A stretch of 6,173 nt of DNA from Sulfuritalea sp. (GTDB taxonomy: Bacteria; Pseudomonadota; Gammaproteobacteria; Burkholderiales; Rhodocyclaceae), in contig JALHNN010000177.1 in NCBI GenBank assembly GCA_022843505.1, forward strand, positions 1 to 6,173. Direction: 5' to 3'. A program made the position numbers and the translations under genes. Position 1 is the first letter of the stretch, and each line of letters starts with the position of its first letter. Of this stretch, positions 4,664 to 6,173 are shown piece by piece. The notes under the pieces are model-generated. The model was not told the origin of the DNA. It worked only from the letters and a program-made list of their open reading frames with translations, and ran no database searches.

Positions 4664-5329
4664 TCACATTCCCTCAACGCGGAAGGTCAGGTGATCGTGG
4701 TGATCCCACTTGAACCCAGCGTAATCCAGAAAATTCCCCAGCGGAATCCCCATCTTCCCCAGAATCAGCGACGCCGCCGCCTGATCCTGCCGCCCAAACA
4801 GGAAACGCGGATCACTGCTCTGCCCGTCGTGCTTACGGCTCCCGTTGAAGGCCCCGGCCCGACCCGCCTCCACCCATGTCTCGATGAACTTTCTCGGCGC
4901 ATCTAAGTCCATGTTCACCCCAAAGATGCCCGTGGCTGCATCCGGCACCTTTTCGGCCCAGTCCCTGTCCACGCCGAAATAGTCGAGCATCTTATCCCCG
5001 CAGACCTGCGCGCAATTATATCCGCTCTGCCCAATCCAATAGCCGCCGGAATTGACCCGGTTGATAAACGGCTGGACATCCTTCAGTGCATAAACCGAGG
5101 CATCCCCCCACATGATGGTCGTGTATCCCTCCCTGATCGCGTGGTGGAGACACGCGGCCTTGATCGTGTAAACGCAATCGCGCGGAAATTTATTGTCTGG
5201 CCAGTGCTTCCACGCCTGAATGTCCCCGGTGTATCCGTGCGTGCGGAGCGATTGTTGAAGCCGGTCAACCCCGTGGGTGTACCAAGGCTGTGTTCCCGCA
5301 GTAACAAAGACCGTGCGCTTGGCGCTCAA
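4664..5329 (-). CDS. Glycosyltransferase-like protein (GT-A-type fold suspected), 221 aa
   Basis: The start is TTG 5329, overlapping the upstream TGA as TTGA. An AGGAGG sequence sits 11 bases before it, and the N-terminal strand TVFVTAGTQPW (6-16) begins right away, so TTG is preferred. No ATG lies nearby. Sequence hints of a nucleotide-sugar transferase: VDRLQQSLRTHGY (21-33) like the first helix, WGDASVYALKDVQPF (74-88) where a metal-binding DxD would sit, SGGYWIGQSGYN (94-105), GIFGVNMD (134-141), and GRQDQAAASLIL (179-190), which resembles the RxDQS-like helix of many GT-A enzymes. The DxD position reads D76-A-S78, not DxD. The C-terminus is histidine/aspartate-rich (WDHHDHLTF). I infer a glycosyltransferase from these patterns and the adjacent GT genes. 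A different sugar-nucleotide or glycan enzyme is possible. No signal peptide or membrane segment. Confidence 0.65.
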   Translation of the reverse strand: MSAKRTVFVTAGTQPWYTHGVDRLQQSLRTHGYTGDIQAWKHWPDNKFPRDCVYTIKAACLHHAIREGYTTIMWGDASVYALKDVQPFINRVNSGGYWIGQSGYNCAQVCGDKMLDYFGVDRDWAEKVPDAATGIFGVNMDLDAPRKFIETWVEAGRAGAFNGSRKHDGQSSDPRFLFGRQDQAAASLILGKMGIPLGNFLDYAGFKWDHHDHLTFRVEGM

Positions 5330-5982
5330 TGTTGAAACGGCCTCCTGACGTGGGCGTGATTGACGCCCTTCACGAAGCGCATGTTCTCGATCCCGTATTT
5401 CTTTCCAAAGGGTTCGCTGCGGAACCGGTAATGATACAGCACGGCCTTGATGAACGTCTCCGTCTTAACCAGGCGCATGACGCCCTGAGAATAAACCTTG
5501 TCCTCGCCGTAGCGGAGGTCCGGAAATCCGACTCGGAGTGCAATCTGCCGCCTCACCGGTGACTTGTGGTAGGTCGAACGAACGTAGCGATAGCCGTCCT
5601 GATTGTCCCCCCATGCCTGATAGCGCATACTGACGATTGCACTGACGGGCTGTCCTCCGTTGCTGGTGCAACTGATCTCGAATCCTACGCAATCGGGCGC
5701 ATCCTCCAGCGCCTTCAGGATTTGATCCACGTAGTCGGGGGACACCCAGTCGTCATCGTCAATATAGCAGACGTATTCCCCCTTGGCCTCCAGCAGCAGA
5801 TTCTGCCGCTTCCGGCCGATGGAAATCTGCTTGGCATCACACGCCACGACCAGTTCGACGGGCCTGCCCTTGGCCTGCCGGGTCAGTTCGGCGTGCAGGA
5901 GAGCGAACAGGTCGGCCCGGTTCTCAACTGTGGCCAGCAGGATCGAGAGCCTGGGGGAATCCGGCGGCTTTTCGTCGTTCAT
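5326..5982 (-). CDS. Glycosyltransferase family 2 (GT-A fold), 218 aa
   Basis: A complete gene from ATG 5982 to TGA 5326, with AAGGAG (5992-5987) just before the start. The N-terminal nucleotide-binding strand is LSILLATVENRADLFALLHAE (12-32). A second strand is VELVVACDA (42-50). GRKRQNLLLEAKGEYVCYID (56-75) then runs into DDDDWVSPDYVDQI (75-88). The aspartates at 75-78 are the DxD-type motif that binds the metal and sugar nucleotide. YGEDKVYSQ (158-166) supplies the acidic ED pair expected near the acceptor site, and YHYRFRS (183-189) closes the domain. At 218 residues it is a minimal single-domain enzyme with no membrane anchor, so it is cytoplasmic. Its start overlaps the previous gene by 59 bases and its stop overlaps the next start by 4, so the three genes are probably one translational unit. 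The sugar donor and acceptor cannot be told from the sequence. Confidence 0.9.
   Translation of the reverse strand: MNDEKPPDSPRLSILLATVENRADLFALLHAELTRQAKGRPVELVVACDAKQISIGRKRQNLLLEAKGEYVCYIDDDDWVSPDYVDQILKALEDAPDCVGFEISCTSNGGQPVSAIVSMRYQAWGDNQDGYRYVRSTYHKSPVRRQIALRVGFPDLRYGEDKVYSQGVMRLVKTETFIKAVLYHYRFRSEPFGKKYGIENMRFVKGVNHAHVRRPFQH
5341..5346 (-). promoter_or_regulatory. Shine-Dalgarno AGGAGG deciding the TTG start at 5329
   Basis: AGGAGG on the minus strand at 5346-5341, 11 bases before TTG 5329-5327. It lies inside the last codons of the upstream glycosyltransferase gene. It is the strongest ribosome-binding sequence in the window and supports TTG as the real start. Confidence 0.65.
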
Positions 5983-6173
5983 AATTCTCCTTGTCCTGCT
6001 TCCAATAGACGTTGTTTCGATTGTAGAGGGCGTCCCGCTTCATGCCGCCGTTCCACGCCGGGTGCTCATGGCTGGCAATGACAGTATCGAAGCGGGTCAT
6101 CTTCCCAAGACCGGTTGCAACCTCCGTGTATTCGTTGTCGCAAAAGAACGAGGCGTAGCTCGGGTGATAGATG
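5924..6173 (-). CDS. C-terminal end of a probable glycosyltransferase (partial)
   Basis: An open frame enters from the right edge (first full codon at 6172) and ends at TGA 5926-5924, giving 82 visible residues. It reads IYHPSYASFFCDNEYTEVAT, then FDTVIASHEHPAW, KRDALYNRNN, VYWKQDKENYERRKAAGFP and a short tail. The HPSYASFFCDNEYTE, HEHP and D-x3-Y-x-RRKAAGF pieces resemble the C-terminal part of GT2-like phage glycosyltransferases, where a final D..xxRK..GF helix is common. No DxD motif is visible because the catalytic part is off the window. The stop lies 59 bases inside the GT2 gene. I am fairly sure it is coding and less sure of the exact family. It could be another nucleotide-sugar enzyme. 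Confidence 0.65.
   Translation of the reverse strand, partial: IYHPSYASFFCDNEYTEVATGLGKMTRFDTVIASHEHPAWNGGMKRDALYNRNNVYWKQDKENYERRKAAGFPQALDPAGHS
5987..5992 (-). promoter_or_regulatory. Shine-Dalgarno AAGGAG before the GT2 start at 5982
   Basis: AAGGAG on the minus strand at 5992-5987, four bases before ATG 5982-5980. It lies inside the 3' end of the overlapping upstream gene and supports ATG 5982 as the start. Confidence 0.6.

Noticed and set aside
1..6173. CRISPR array, IS element, attachment site or tRNA gene
   Set aside because: No regularly spaced direct repeats, transposase-like protein, terminal inverted repeats or cloverleaf were seen anywhere in the window.

Overview
The window looks like a piece of a tailed-phage genome or prophage, probably from an environmental phage. 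Every gene I can support lies on the minus strand. The genes are packed closely, with 4-base stop/start overlaps (ATGA, GTGA, TTGA) at several junctions. They combine one capsid-like structural gene, short cysteine-rich phage-type proteins and sugar/methyl-transfer enzymes. The DNA is moderately GC-rich. I see no integrase, tRNA, IS element or CRISPR array, and nothing in the sequence fixes the host. Most starts have weak Shine-Dalgarno sequences, but three are clear (before the starts at 160, 5329 and 5982).

In transcription order (right to left), the window opens with three overlapping genes. These are the C-terminal end of a probable glycosyltransferase (stop at 5924, running off the right edge), a GT-A family 2 glycosyltransferase (5982-5326), and a second glycosyltransferase-like protein that starts at TTG 5329 behind an AGGAGG sequence. 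Next comes a run of six small genes (about 4603-2648). Two carry clear CxxC-type zinc-binding patterns, two more are cysteine-containing, and two have none. The run is followed by an FkbM-family SAM methyltransferase (2591-1977).

Between the methyltransferase and the next gene lies a 265-base gap without a convincing gene. It holds at least five separate inverted repeats packed between about 1758 and 1935. It probably contains the 3' end signals of the upstream operon and the promoter or 5' leader of the capsid gene. The 414-residue protein at 1711-467 is most likely the major capsid protein. Its stop codon is followed by two more GC-rich hairpins, and then by two small genes (348-157 and 160 to beyond the left edge) that share the spaced motif DSQ-x2-L-x-RK-x3-N.

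The working picture is a late phage region: capsid gene and small virion-associated genes on the left, and on the right a glycan-modification cassette (three glycosyltransferase-like proteins plus FkbM) separated from the capsid by small accessory genes. Whether the cassette modifies the virion or a host surface glycan cannot be told from the sequence. I did not find a clear new defence or mobile system. The best leads are the stem-loop array before the capsid gene and the glycosylation/methylation cassette beside it.
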